64,000 nucleotides of DNA from Bradyrhizobium guangdongense (GTDB taxonomy: Bacteria > Pseudomonadota > Alphaproteobacteria > Rhizobiales > Xanthobacteraceae), in contig NZ_CP030051.1 in assembly GCF_004114975.1 (NCBI RefSeq), positions 5,456,001 to 5,520,000 of the forward strand, read 5' to 3'. Positions 52,266 to 62,483 of the stretch are shown here, in pieces (the stretch's first letter is position 1; each line of letters starts with the position of its first letter). Below the pieces are notes generated by a model. That model saw only the letters and a program-made list of their open reading frames with translations. It did no database searches and was not told where the DNA came from. Made by a program: the position numbers and the translations under genes.

Positions 52266-53489
52266 ATGCCGACCGAACGCTTTCAATTCACCGGCGAGGG
52301 CGGCCATCAGCTCGCGGCCGCGCTGGAGCTGCCGGATGGCGAGCCCGCGGCTTACGCGCTGTTCGCGCACTGCTTCACCTGCGGCAAGGATGCCCTCGCC
52401 GCAAAGCGCATCTCGGTTGCGCTTGCCGCCAAGGGCATCGCGGTGCTGCGCTTCGACTTCACGGGCCTCGGCTCCAGCGAAGGCGATTTCGCCAATTCGA
52501 CGTTCTCCTCCAACGTCGCCGATCTCGTGCGGGCGGCCGATCATCTGCGCAGCGTCCGCAAAGCCCCGTCGATCCTGATCGGCCACAGCCTGGGCGGCGC
52601 CGCGATCCTGGCGGCGGCCGGACATATTCCGGAAGCCAAGGCGGTTGCGACCATCGCGGCGCCTTCTGATCCCGCGCACGTCACTGGCCTCTTCAAAGAA
52701 CATCTCGACGACATCCGCGCCCAGGGGGAAGTCGAGGTCTCGCTCGCAGGAAGGCCGTTCCGGATCAGGCGCGAATTTCTCGACGACATCACCGAACACG
52801 AGCTGATGAAGGACATCACGGGACTGCATAAGGCGCTGCTGGTGATGCACTCGCCTGTCGACGACACCGTCGGCATCGACAATGCGACAGGGATCTTCAT
52901 TGCGGCGAAACATCCGAAGAGCTTCGTCTCGCTCGACCACGCCGATCATCTGTTGACCAAGCCGGCCGACGCGCTCTATGCGGCCGATGTGATCGCCGCC
53001 TGGGCGAGCCGTTACATCGACACCGCAAGACCTGCGAATGCGGTGGACCTTCCCGAAGAACCGCGCAAGGTTGTGGTGCGGGAGACCGGCAAGAGCAAGT
53101 TCAACCAGATCATCACCGTCGGTCCGCATCATCTGGTGGCGGACGAACCGAAAGCTGCCGGCGGCGAGGATGCCGGTCCCGGTCCCTATGACTTCCTGCT
53201 GGCCGGTCTCGGCGCCTGCACCTCCATGACCATGCGTCTCTATGCGGACCGCAAATCGCTGCCGCTCGACCGCGTCACGGTCACGCTGAAGCATTCCAAG
53301 ATCTACGCCAAGGACTGCGCGGAGTGCGAGACGCGCGACGGCATGCTCGACCAGATCGAGCGCGACATCGCGATGGAGGGCGCGCTGGATGCCGAGCAGC
53401 GAAAGAAGCTGATGGAGATCGCCGACAAGTGCCCGGTGCACCGGACGCTGACGTCGGAGATCCGCATCGTCACCAAGGCCGTGGACTAG
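52266..53489 (+). CDS. Bifunctional alpha/beta hydrolase-OsmC fusion protein
   Basis: 407 residues from ATG 52266 (GGGGAAGC upstream). Residues 1-260 are an alpha/beta hydrolase: nucleophile Ser in IGHSLGGAAIL, Asp near HSPVDDTV and His in DHADHLL. Residues 280-407 are an OsmC-type peroxiredoxin domain: Cys in GLGACTSMTMRLYA and Cys in DKCPVHRTLTSE. Known fusion in proteobacteria, role probably in thiol or peroxide detoxification. Cytoplasmic. Confidence 0.9.
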   Translation: MPTERFQFTGEGGHQLAAALELPDGEPAAYALFAHCFTCGKDALAAKRISVALAAKGIAVLRFDFTGLGSSEGDFANSTFSSNVADLVRAADHLRSVRKAPSILIGHSLGGAAILAAAGHIPEAKAVATIAAPSDPAHVTGLFKEHLDDIRAQGEVEVSLAGRPFRIRREFLDDITEHELMKDITGLHKALLVMHSPVDDTVGIDNATGIFIAAKHPKSFVSLDHADHLLTKPADALYAADVIAAWASRYIDTARPANAVDLPEEPRKVVVRETGKSKFNQIITVGPHHLVADEPKAAGGEDAGPGPYDFLLAGLGACTSMTMRLYADRKSLPLDRVTVTLKHSKIYAKDCAECETRDGMLDQIERDIAMEGALDAEQRKKLMEIADKCPVHRTLTSEIRIVTKAVD

Positions 53490-53493
53490 CACG

Positions 53494-54942
53494 CTAGAAG
53501 CACGAGGCCATCGTCCGCAGCGCTGCGCTGATCTCGTTCTCGCGCCAGGCCGCAAAGCCGAGCAGCAGGCCATGATCGCGCGGCTTGCCGAGCGCCAGGC
53601 TGGACAGGGCGCGCGTCTCGACACCTGCGTCGACCAACCGCTTCACGGCGGCCTGATCTGCGCGGCCGCGCTTGAGGCGGGCGACCAGCTGGATGCCGCC
53701 CGATGGCACCTCCACCGTGAGGACATCACCGAGATGGCGCGCCAGTCCCTCGACCAGATGATCGCGCCTCGCGTGATAGAGCCGGCGCAGCCGACGCAGA
53801 TGCGCGAGGAAATGGCCGTCGGCGATGAACTCGGCGAGCGCCTCCTGGATATGGCTGGACGCGACCAGCCCGATATGCCGCTGCGCGATCTCGAATGTGC
53901 CGACAAGCGCCGAGGGAACAACGAGATAGCCGAGCCGGATATCCGACGTCATCGCCTTCGAGAAGGTGCCGACATAGAACACGCGGCCATGGGCATCCAG
54001 CCCTTGCAACGCCGGCACCGGACGGCTGTCGTAATGGAATTCACCGTCATAATCGTCTTCCACGATCCAGGTCTTGCCCGGCTTGCTCGACCGGAGAAAC
54101 TCGGTGCGGCGCGCCAGGGACATCAGCCGCCCGGTCGGGTGCTGGTGGGATGGCGTCATGAAGATGAGCTTGGGCGCAGCCAATCCCGGCGTCCTCAGCA
54201 TGCCCTGCTCGTCGAGCCTCATGCCAGTCACATGCGCGCCGGATGCACGGAAGGCGGCTGCGGCGCCGGGATAGCCGGGATCCTCGACCCAGACCTCGTC
54301 GCCCGGCGCGATGAGGACCGACGCGATCAGGGTCAGCGCGGCCTGCGCGCTCGGCAGGATCATGATCTGGTCCGCGGTGGCGCGAACGCCCCTGCTGGTC
54401 GCCAGATAATGCGCCAGCGCCTCGCACAGGCGGATGCGGTTGATCGGACCAAGCTCGCGTTTGGCGGCGCGCACCGCACTGCGGCGCAGGCAGCGCGCCC
54501 AGATCTCGTCCGGAAACTCCCTGAAGTCTCCATGCCCCGGACGGAGCGGCCTGAGCGACGCCTGATAGGACATCGGCCAGTCGGTCTGCTTGAGCTTCGC
54601 GGCCCATGGCGAGAGCTGCGGCTTGGCCGCGCGACCGCGTGAAGCCGTGGCGCCCGCTCCCTTGATGCGCTCGCCGCCGTCGACCGTCACCACCGGACGC
54701 CGGCCGTGCGATGCCGCGAGATATCCCTCGGCGGCGAGCTGCTCGAACGCGTAGGTGACGGTGTTGCGCGAGACGCCAAGGTCGCTCGCGAGCCGTCGAC
54801 TCGACGGCAGCGCGCGGCCTTTGGCAAGGCGCCCGGCTGCGATCAGGCTGCGCAGCTGGCTCGTCAGTTGCGCGACCAGCCCGTCGTCGCCGGCTCGGTT
54901 CAGATCGATCAGCGCGGAGATCATGTCGTCCGAAACTGGCAC
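53494..54942 (-). CDS. MocR-type (GntR wHTH + aminotransferase) transcriptional regulator
   Basis: 482 residues. N-terminal GntR winged helix (LRSLIAAGRLAKGRALPSSR, LASDLGVSRNTVTYAFEQLA; about 25-80), then a class I aminotransferase fold with PLP lysine in FYVGTFSKAMTSDIRLGY. Convergent with the hydrolase-OsmC gene (4 bases apart), divergent from the EamA exporter. Regulators of this type often control the adjacent transporter in response to PLP or an amino acid. Confidence 0.9.
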   Translation of the reverse strand: MPVSDDMISALIDLNRAGDDGLVAQLTSQLRSLIAAGRLAKGRALPSSRRLASDLGVSRNTVTYAFEQLAAEGYLAASHGRRPVVTVDGGERIKGAGATASRGRAAKPQLSPWAAKLKQTDWPMSYQASLRPLRPGHGDFREFPDEIWARCLRRSAVRAAKRELGPINRIRLCEALAHYLATSRGVRATADQIMILPSAQAALTLIASVLIAPGDEVWVEDPGYPGAAAAFRASGAHVTGMRLDEQGMLRTPGLAAPKLIFMTPSHQHPTGRLMSLARRTEFLRSSKPGKTWIVEDDYDGEFHYDSRPVPALQGLDAHGRVFYVGTFSKAMTSDIRLGYLVVPSALVGTFEIAQRHIGLVASSHIQEALAEFIADGHFLAHLRRLRRLYHARRDHLVEGLARHLGDVLTVEVPSGGIQLVARLKRGRADQAAVKRLVDAGVETRALSSLALGKPRDHGLLLGFAAWRENEISAALRTMASCF

Positions 54943-55024
54943 CTTATTCCTTTCACATCTGGATCTTTTTCAGGAGCCAGCGCGGATGCTATCCGCCGGA
55001 CCGGACTGCTTCAAGGACACTGCG

Positions 55025-55942
55025 ATGAACTCCTCCCTGTCTCCCCGCACTGCCGTCGGCCTGTTTCTCATCGTCGTCGTCGCCTGGGGCGTGAACTGGT
55101 CGGTGACGAAGCAGCTCGTCCAGTTTCTTCCGCCGCTGTGGACCTCGGCGATCCGGAGCTGGATCGCGCTGGCCGGCTTGTTCGTGATCCTTGCCCTGAG
55201 CAACAATCTGGTGATCCCGGAGCGGCGCGACGTTCCCGTGATCTTGAGCGTGGCGCTGCTGCACATGACGGTATTCTCGGTGCTGGTGGCGGCCGGTGTG
55301 CGCTTCCTGCCCGCCAGCAAGGCCATCGTGCTCGGCTACACCACGCCGCTCTGGGTCGCGATCGCGGCGCCCATGCTCGGGAAAGATACGCTGACGGCGC
55401 CAAAGCTCGCCGGCGCCCTGCTCGGGCTGGTCGGCCTTGCCGTGATCCTGAACCCGGCGTCGATCGACTGGACCAATGCGAACGTCCTGGTCGGCGCCGG
55501 CATGGTCATCCTGGCCGCGATCTCCTGGGCCGCGAACATCATCTATATCCGCGCGCACCGCTGGATCGCATCTCCGCTGCAGCTCCTGATCTGGCAGGTG
55601 CTGGTCGCGACCATCGTGCTGACGGGATCGGCGCTGGCCGCGGATGGGCTGCCTCGCGCGGAATGGTCGTGGCGGCTCGTGCTGCTGTTTCTGTACTCCG
55701 GCCTGATCGGGACGGCACTGGCCTATTGGGCGATGTCGATGGTCAACAAGAGCATCTCGGCGCTGACGACCTCGCTCGGCACCACGGCGACGCCGGTCGT
55801 CGGCATTGCCACCGCCGCGATCCTGCTGGGTGAGCCGATCGACATCAGCCTTGGCATCGCGGCCGCGTTGATCGTCACCGGCATTGGTCTTGCGACGCTG
55901 GGTGACCGGTTGCTGCGCCGTCAGGCGACCGCGAGCGGCTGA
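55025..55942 (+). CDS. EamA/DMT-family transporter
   Basis: 305 residues from ATG 55025; two EamA repeats and about 10 TM segments (GLFLIVVVAWGVNWSVTK, LLHMTVFSVLVAAGVRF, GLIGTALAYWAMSMVNKSI, ALIVTGIGLATLGDRLL). Probable exporter of amino acids or drugs. ATG 54988 is an in-frame alternative. Divergent from the MocR gene, and its end overlaps the 3' end of the YeeE/YedE gene on the other strand by 22 bases. Confidence 0.88.
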   Translation: MNSSLSPRTAVGLFLIVVVAWGVNWSVTKQLVQFLPPLWTSAIRSWIALAGLFVILALSNNLVIPERRDVPVILSVALLHMTVFSVLVAAGVRFLPASKAIVLGYTTPLWVAIAAPMLGKDTLTAPKLAGALLGLVGLAVILNPASIDWTNANVLVGAGMVILAAISWAANIIYIRAHRWIASPLQLLIWQVLVATIVLTGSALAADGLPRAEWSWRLVLLFLYSGLIGTALAYWAMSMVNKSISALTTSLGTTATPVVGIATAAILLGEPIDISLGIAAALIVTGIGLATLGDRLLRRQATASG

Positions 55943-56976
55943 ACCCGCAACGCGCCACGCAGGCCTGCCGTCGTGCCAAGCAGAATGCCGGCGACCGCGA
56001 TGAACGAGCCCGCCGCAAGCGTCGACATGCCGGTGAGCCCCTGCCCGATCGAGCAGCCGAATGCCATCACGCCGCCGATCCCCATCAGAGCGGCGCCACC
56101 GGCCGAGCGCAGCATGTGGCGCGGCGAGGAATAGCCTTCGAGGTGGAAACGGCCCGTCAGGACCGCAGTCGCCAGACTTCCGGCGAAGACCCCGCCAACG
56201 GTCGCGATGCCGAAATTCAGCGTCAAGCCGGTCGAGAGCATGGCGTATTGCAGGCTGTCGGCGATCGGCGCGATGAAGGTGAGCGAGGTCACCGGCACCG
56301 GATTGAAGTCGTCAGCGCCAAGATAGCCGGTCACGTACCAGCCGCCGGCGACGAGGAGACCCACAACGACGCCCGCCGCGATCTGGCCCGGCGAGCGGCG
56401 GAACCCCGCATGCGCGAAAGCGAACAGGATCAACGCGAGCACGATCACGGCCGCGGCCAGCATGCGCGAGAGCGCTTCCGTCAGACCCAGCGTCGCCAGC
56501 AAGGACGGCAGCGTGTTCATGCTGACGGTCGCCTGCGTTGCCTGCACCAGCGCGATGCGCGCCGGCGCGATCAGGCCCTTGAGTGTCATCTGCGCGGCAA
56601 TCGCAAGGACGATGACAACGACGAACGAGCGGAGATTACCGCGGCCGAGCAGCACCAGCGCGCGCGAGCCGCAGCCGTTCGACAGCACCATCCCGTAACC
56701 GAACAGGAGTCCGCCGAGGAACAGCACCGGCATCGAGAAGGTTGGTTGCAGGTAGATCGACTTGCCGAGATCCACCATACCCTCGCCGGCGAGGAACTGG
56801 CTGGCCGCGATTGCAACTGCGAGCGCCAGCGCATAGCTCCGCACCAGCCGCCCGTCGCCCTGCCCCAGCCAGCCGCGCATGCTGCTCATCAGGCAGAAGC
56901 CGCTGAGCAGGCCGACGGAGCCGTAGACCAGGCCAATGACGAGGCCGGCAAGGAGGACGAGTTGGGTCGAGTCCAT
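55921..56976 (-). CDS. YeeE/YedE-family membrane protein (sulfur transport domain)
   Basis: 351 residues, about 10 TM segments. Conserved Cys motifs of the family: LSNGCGSRALVLLGRGNLRS and VMAFGCSIGQGLTGMSTLA. YeeE relatives import thiosulfate, with Cys residues relaying the sulfur. No TusA or rhodanese gene is adjacent, but a sulfite-oxidase-like gene is 4 kb away. Two bases downstream of the MDR gene, so probably one operon. Confidence 0.87.
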   Translation of the reverse strand: MDSTQLVLLAGLVIGLVYGSVGLLSGFCLMSSMRGWLGQGDGRLVRSYALALAVAIAASQFLAGEGMVDLGKSIYLQPTFSMPVLFLGGLLFGYGMVLSNGCGSRALVLLGRGNLRSFVVVIVLAIAAQMTLKGLIAPARIALVQATQATVSMNTLPSLLATLGLTEALSRMLAAAVIVLALILFAFAHAGFRRSPGQIAAGVVVGLLVAGGWYVTGYLGADDFNPVPVTSLTFIAPIADSLQYAMLSTGLTLNFGIATVGGVFAGSLATAVLTGRFHLEGYSSPRHMLRSAGGAALMGIGGVMAFGCSIGQGLTGMSTLAAGSFIAVAGILLGTTAGLRGALRVQPLAVA

Positions 56977-56978
56977 GA

Positions 56979-57983
56979 CTATGGCTTCAGGATCACGCGA
57001 TCCCGCGACGAGCCGGCGACCGCAACATACGCCTCCTTCGCCCGCTCGAGCGGATAGATCGCGCTCGCCTTGATAGGGAACGGCCTCAAGTGCCCGCTCG
57101 CAAAGCCTGGGCCGAGATCGCGCAGCACCGCACCGGTCGCTGCCGAGGACAGGCCGAGCGTGTCGATGCCGACATAGGTATGCTGTCCCCGATAGAATTC
57201 GAGGATGTTGAATTGCACGATGTGGTCGATCGCGGCGATCAGGATCTGGCGGCCGCGCAACGCGAGCGACTTGTGCGCCACCTGGAAATAGGGATCGCCG
57301 ACCGTGTTGAAGACGATGTCGGCGCCCTTGCCGCCTGTGAGTTCGCGCACGCGCGCGGCAACATCAGCGGCCGAGGCGTCGATCACCTCGATCGGCGCAT
57401 TGGCGTGGCCCGCATAGGCTTCGGCCTTGCGCACCACGCCGATGACGCGCGCGCCCTGCCAGGTCGCGATCTGCACCGCAGCCTGGCCGACCTTGCCGTT
57501 GACGCCGAACACCAGAACGGTTTCGCCGGGCTTTGGAACGCCAGCGCGACGAAAGCCTTCCATGGCCGTCACGAACGGCACGCCGATTCCGGCGGCCTCT
57601 TCCCATGACAATCCCTTCGGCTTCTCCACCACCGCATCCGCTTCGACAACGAGATGGCTGGCGTGGGTGCCGTCGCGGCGAATGCCAAGATCCCCGGAGG
57701 AACCGAACACGTCGTGACCGATCGTGCCGGCGGGCCCGTCGATCACGACGCCGGCGTAGTCGCGGCCGGGCGTGCGGGGGAAGACGGCATAGGGCATCAG
57801 GCCGGTCGCGGCCTTGATGTCGGACGGATTGACGGACGCGGCCTTGACCTCGATCAGCAGATCATTGGGACCGCGCGTCAGCGTGTGATGCTCCACGACC
57901 GGCGCGACCGCGGCGGCGTTCTCGGCCTTGGCAGTGAGGCGAACGCAGCGCACCTCGACGGTTTTGGGATCGGCAGATGACAT
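56979..57983 (-). CDS. MDR-superfamily alcohol dehydrogenase/quinone oxidoreductase
   Basis: 334 residues from ATG 57983. GroES-like N-terminal domain with KAASVNPSDIKAATG and PRTPGRDYAGVVIDGP; Rossmann part VLVFGVNGKVGQAAVQIA, then GADIVFNTVGD. No catalytic zinc ligands are visible, so an NADPH:quinone reductase or enoyl reductase. Alternative start TTG 57989. A strong hairpin covers the bases immediately before the start. Confidence 0.85.
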   Translation of the reverse strand: MSSADPKTVEVRCVRLTAKAENAAAVAPVVEHHTLTRGPNDLLIEVKAASVNPSDIKAATGLMPYAVFPRTPGRDYAGVVIDGPAGTIGHDVFGSSGDLGIRRDGTHASHLVVEADAVVEKPKGLSWEEAAGIGVPFVTAMEGFRRAGVPKPGETVLVFGVNGKVGQAAVQIATWQGARVIGVVRKAEAYAGHANAPIEVIDASAADVAARVRELTGGKGADIVFNTVGDPYFQVAHKSLALRGRQILIAAIDHIVQFNILEFYRGQHTYVGIDTLGLSSAATGAVLRDLGPGFASGHLRPFPIKASAIYPLERAKEAYVAVAGSSRDRVILKP

Positions 57984-57984
57984 G

Positions 57985-58016
57985 GACAAGGCCCGCGATT
58001 TCTCGCGGGCCTTGTC
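57985..58016 (-). terminator. Hairpin between paaK and the MDR gene, abutting the start codon
   Basis: Perfect 14-base arms GACAAGGCCCGCGA (57985-57998) and TCGCGGGCCTTGTC (58003-58016) with a 4-base loop. On the minus strand it lies 33 bases after the paaK stop (58049) and ends 1 base before ATG 57983. No T-run follows. It could end the paa transcript, or hide the ribosome site of the MDR gene. Confidence 0.6.
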
Positions 58017-58048
58017 GCCTCTGGGGCCGGTCGAGTCAATCCGTCAAG

Positions 58049-59380
<1,332 letters not shown>

Positions 59381-59422
59381 CCTCGTTTCCCCACATTGAT
59401 TCGTTCTTTTCTTGGTTGATCG

Positions 59423-59872
59423 CTAGTTTTCTTGCGCCGGCAGCCACGTGCCGGGAATGACACGTGAATGCCCGCGGAATTCCGCGATGACGACATCGCC
59501 GGCGGTGACGCGCACGTCGTAGATGCCGGAGCGTCCGCCGCGGGTGACCTCGCGCGCATTCGCGACGAGGCGGTCGCTGAGCCTGCCCGGCTTGATGAAA
59601 GTGATCTGCCCCTGCGCCGCCACCACGCGCTCATTGTGCGAGTTGCAGGCGAATGCAAAGGCGGAATCGGCAAGCGTAAAGATGAAGCCGCCATGGGCGA
59701 TGCGCTGGCCGTTGACCATGTCCGGCCGCACCACCATCGCCAGCGTCGCAAAGCCCGGGCCGATCTCGACGATCTCCATGCCGAGGCCTTTGGAGGCATC
59801 GTCCTCCGCCCACATCGCGTCGGCGCAGGCGCGGGCGATATCCTCGGGCGACAAGGCGGCTTTGACGTTCAC
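59423..59872 (-). CDS. paaI: Phenylacetyl-CoA pathway thioesterase
   Basis: 149 residues from GTG 59872 (GGAGAAG upstream); longer frame to 60139 has no homology. Hotdog-fold: GPGFATLAMVVRPDMVNGQRIAHGG... with Asp/His region in HGGFIFTLADSAFAFACNS (residues near 60-85). PaaI hydrolyses stalled ring-hydroxylated CoA esters. A TTGACA at 59926-59931 on the minus strand may give an extra internal promoter. Confidence 0.92.
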   Translation of the reverse strand: MNVKAALSPEDIARACADAMWAEDDASKGLGMEIVEIGPGFATLAMVVRPDMVNGQRIAHGGFIFTLADSAFAFACNSHNERVVAAQGQITFIKPGRLSDRLVANAREVTRGGRSGIYDVRVTAGDVVIAEFRGHSRVIPGTWLPAQEN

Positions 59873-59985
59873 GCGCTTCTCCGGGCCAGGTGTTTGCACA
59901 TGATGTTCTGCTGGTCGCCCCAAACTGTCAAATAATGCGACGCATTTGCATCGTTGAGGCCCGATGCGGCCGATCAGACCGGGCT

Positions 59986-61068
59986 TCAAACATGATCGTA
60001 ATCGACCACGACGCGCTCCGAGGATGGCTTGGCCTGGCAGGTGAGCACAAAGCCCGCCTTCAATTCCCAGGGCTCCAGCGAATAATTGATGTCCATCGGC
60101 GCCTCGCCCTCCAACAGCTTGGCGCGGCAGGTCGAACACATGCCGCCTTTGCAGGCAAAAGGCAGATCGAACCCGGCGCGCAGCGCAGCATCCAGGATCG
60201 CTTCGTCCTCGGCGACCGGCACATCACGGCGTTTGCCATCAATGATGAGGGACGCGATCGCCTTCGGCGGAGCGTCGGGCGCAACGACCTTCTTCGGCCT
60301 CGGCTTGCCGCCGAACTCGGAAACGAAGCGCTCGACGTGGATGCGCTCGTCCGCAATGCCGAGATCGCGGCAGGTCGCCTCGATCTCCTCGCTCATGCCA
60401 AGCGGACCGCAGATGAAGACGTGATCCACGCTTCCCGCCGGGACCAGCGAGCGCAACAGCACCCTCACCTTGTCGCCGTCGAGCCGGCCATGCAGGATCG
60501 GGATATCCTGTTCCTCGCCGGAGATGACGTGGAAGATCGAGAGACGATCGATGAAGCGATCCTTCAGTTCCTCGAGGGTCTCGCGGAACATGATATTGTC
60601 GGTGGTCCGGTTGCCGTAGAACAGGAAGAAGCGGCTGTCCGGCTCGCGCGCGAGCACCCCCTTCACGATCGACAAGATCGGCGTGATACCGGAGCCTGCG
60701 GCGAAACCGACGTGAATACGACCGGTATCGCCGGACGGGATCACGCCAAAACGCCCGGTCGGCGTCATCACGTCGAGCTCGTCGCCGCGCTTCAGCTCGT
60801 CCGCCGCCCAGCTCGAAAACGCGCCCCCATCGACCTTCTTCACAGCGATGCGGATTTCGCCGTCATCAGGCCCGGAGCAGATCGAATAGGAGCGGCGCAC
60901 CTCTTCACCATCCAGCGTGGTCCGCAGAGTCAGGTATTGGCCGGGGCTGAAGGTGTAATCGCCGGCAAGTTCGCCGGGAATGTCGAACGTCATCGAAACG
61001 GCGTCCGACGCCTCGCGGCGAAGGTCGTTGACGGCCAGGCGATGGAAGCGCGGTGCGGCTGCTGACAT
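59986..61068 (-). CDS. paaE: 1,2-phenylacetyl-CoA epoxidase reductase subunit
   Basis: 360 residues. Ferredoxin-NADP reductase-like part (about 1-235) with FSPGQYLTLRT, RSYSICSGPDDGEIRI and GFAAGSGITPILSIVKGVL; C-terminal plant-type 2Fe-2S domain with ACKGGMCSTCRAKLLEG and the last Cys in VLTCQAKP. Passes electrons from NADPH to PaaA. Separated from paaD by 128 bases containing a palindromic repeat. Confidence 0.95.
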   Translation of the reverse strand: MSAAAPRFHRLAVNDLRREASDAVSMTFDIPGELAGDYTFSPGQYLTLRTTLDGEEVRRSYSICSGPDDGEIRIAVKKVDGGAFSSWAADELKRGDELDVMTPTGRFGVIPSGDTGRIHVGFAAGSGITPILSIVKGVLAREPDSRFFLFYGNRTTDNIMFRETLEELKDRFIDRLSIFHVISGEEQDIPILHGRLDGDKVRVLLRSLVPAGSVDHVFICGPLGMSEEIEATCRDLGIADERIHVERFVSEFGGKPRPKKVVAPDAPPKAIASLIIDGKRRDVPVAEDEAILDAALRAGFDLPFACKGGMCSTCRAKLLEGEAPMDINYSLEPWELKAGFVLTCQAKPSSERVVVDYDHV

Positions 61069-61088
61069 TGGATCGACTCTACATCGCT

Positions 61089-61173
61089 GTCATTGCGAGG
61101 AGCGAAGCGACGAAGCAATCCAGATTGCCTCCGCGGAGACAGTCTGGATTGCTTCGCTTCGCTCGCAATGACG
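61089..61173. repeat. Dispersed palindromic repeat, family A copy 4, inside the paa operon
   Basis: TGTCATTGCGAGGAGCGAAG...AAGCAATCCAG is followed by the inverted CTGGATTGCTTCGCTTCG...GCAATGACG. It interrupts the otherwise compact paaABCD-EIK operon between paaD (stop 61197) and paaE (start 61068). It could differentially stabilise the two parts of the message. Confidence 0.8.
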
Positions 61174-61196
61174 ACAGGGTTGGCATCTGGTTCAAC

Positions 61197-61700
61197 TCAA
61201 TGACACTTGAAATAATCGAACGGTTCGCGGCAAGTCTTGCAGCGCCACAGTGCCTTGCAGGAGGTCGAGCCGAATTCGGACAGCAGCTCGGTGTTGTCGG
61301 AGCCGCATTGTGGGCACGCGACTGCCTGCTCGCCGAACAGCGCGCGGCGCGAGCCCGAGGCCTGCGGCGGCGCGATGCCGTAGGCGCACAGCTTGCGGCG
61401 GCCGTCCTCGCTCATCCAGTCGGTGGTCCAGGCCGGCGACAGCACGGTTCGCACCTTTGGATGACGGAAGCCGGCGCGCTCCAGCGCGAGCTCGATCTCG
61501 AGAGCGATCAAGTTCATGGCCGGGCAACCCGAATAGGTCGGCGTGATCGCGACTTCGACCTGGTCTCCGTCGAGAACGACATCGCGGAGCACGCCGAGAT
61601 CGGCAATGGTGAGCACCGGAATCTCGGGATCAACCACGCTCGCGGCCGCATCCCAGGCGCGCTGGCGCAGCTCGGCCTTGGCATCGAGCACCGTTACCAT
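61197..61700 (-). CDS. paaD: Phenylacetate degradation protein PaaD (Fe-S assembly/MIP18 type)
   Basis: 167 residues. N-terminal MIP18/DUF59 domain (VVDPEIPVLTIADLGVLRDV, ITPTYSGCPAMNLI) and a C-terminal zinc-ribbon-like part with CPQCGSDNTELL, SCKALWRCKTCREPFDYF. Helps to mature the epoxidase. The start overlaps the paaC stop by 7 bases. Confidence 0.94.
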   Translation of the reverse strand: MVTVLDAKAELRQRAWDAAASVVDPEIPVLTIADLGVLRDVVLDGDQVEVAITPTYSGCPAMNLIALEIELALERAGFRHPKVRTVLSPAWTTDWMSEDGRRKLCAYGIAPPQASGSRRALFGEQAVACPQCGSDNTELLSEFGSTSCKALWRCKTCREPFDYFKCH

Positions 61701-62470
61701 GTCAGCCCCGGAAAACTCCGCTGCATCGATTGCAGTTCGGACAGGAGGTGGCCGAGATGCTCGCTGTGCCGGCCCGCGCGGCCGCCCTCTTGCATCCAGT
61801 CATTCTGCGGGATGCTGAGGGTTGCTTCATCGACGACATCGGAAAGCGTCGTCAGCCAGCGCCCCCGCAAAGCTCCTGGATCGATGGCGACACCGGCATG
61901 GATCAGGGCGCGCTCGCCGTCGTCGATGGCGAACATCTCGCCGGTGAAGGCCCAGAGGTGATCGATCGCAGCCTGTGCGCGTCGATGGCTTTCGTCCGTA
62001 CCGTCGCCGAGCCGGATGATCCATTCCGAGGCGTGGCGCAGATGATAGGCGCTCTCCTTCTCCGACTTGGCGGCAATCGCCGCGAGCGTCGCATCGCGCG
62101 AAGCCGTCATCGCGCGCCAGTAGAGATCGGCGAAGGCGGAATAGAAGAACTGCCGCACCATGGTCTGGGCGAAATCGCCGTTCGGCTGCTCGACCAGCAA
62201 CAGGTTGCGATACTGCCTGACGTCCCGCAGATATGCGAGCTTGTCCTCGTCGTTGTCCCTGCCTTCGATCTTGGCGGCATAGCTGTAGAGCTCGCGCGCC
62301 TGGCCGATCAGGTCGAGCGCGATATTGGACAGCGCCATGTCCTCTTCCAGAATCGGCGCATGCCCGCACCATTCCGACAGCCGGTGGCCGAGGATCAGCG
62401 CATCGTCAGCGCGTCGCAGCGCATAGAGCACAAGCGGCGTTTCGGAGACCTGGATGTTGGCGCAAGACAT
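61694..62470 (-). CDS. paaC: 1,2-phenylacetyl-CoA epoxidase structural subunit
   Basis: 258 residues from ATG 62470. Ferritin-like helical protein: ALRRADDALILGHRLSEWCG, LSNIALDLIGQARELYSYAA, FYSAFADLYWRAM, RLGDGTDESHRRAQAAIDHL. Forms the PaaAC core; lacks the full di-iron ligand set of PaaA. Translationally coupled to paaD. Confidence 0.94.
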   Translation of the reverse strand: MSCANIQVSETPLVLYALRRADDALILGHRLSEWCGHAPILEEDMALSNIALDLIGQARELYSYAAKIEGRDNDEDKLAYLRDVRQYRNLLLVEQPNGDFAQTMVRQFFYSAFADLYWRAMTASRDATLAAIAAKSEKESAYHLRHASEWIIRLGDGTDESHRRAQAAIDHLWAFTGEMFAIDDGERALIHAGVAIDPGALRGRWLTTLSDVVDEATLSIPQNDWMQEGGRAGRHSEHLGHLLSELQSMQRSFPGLTW

Positions 62471-62483
62471 CACACCACCCCCA

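Noticed and set aside
54943..55024. MocR operator in the MocR-EamA gap
   Set aside because: Only weak, short direct repeats are visible by eye; not enough to annotate.
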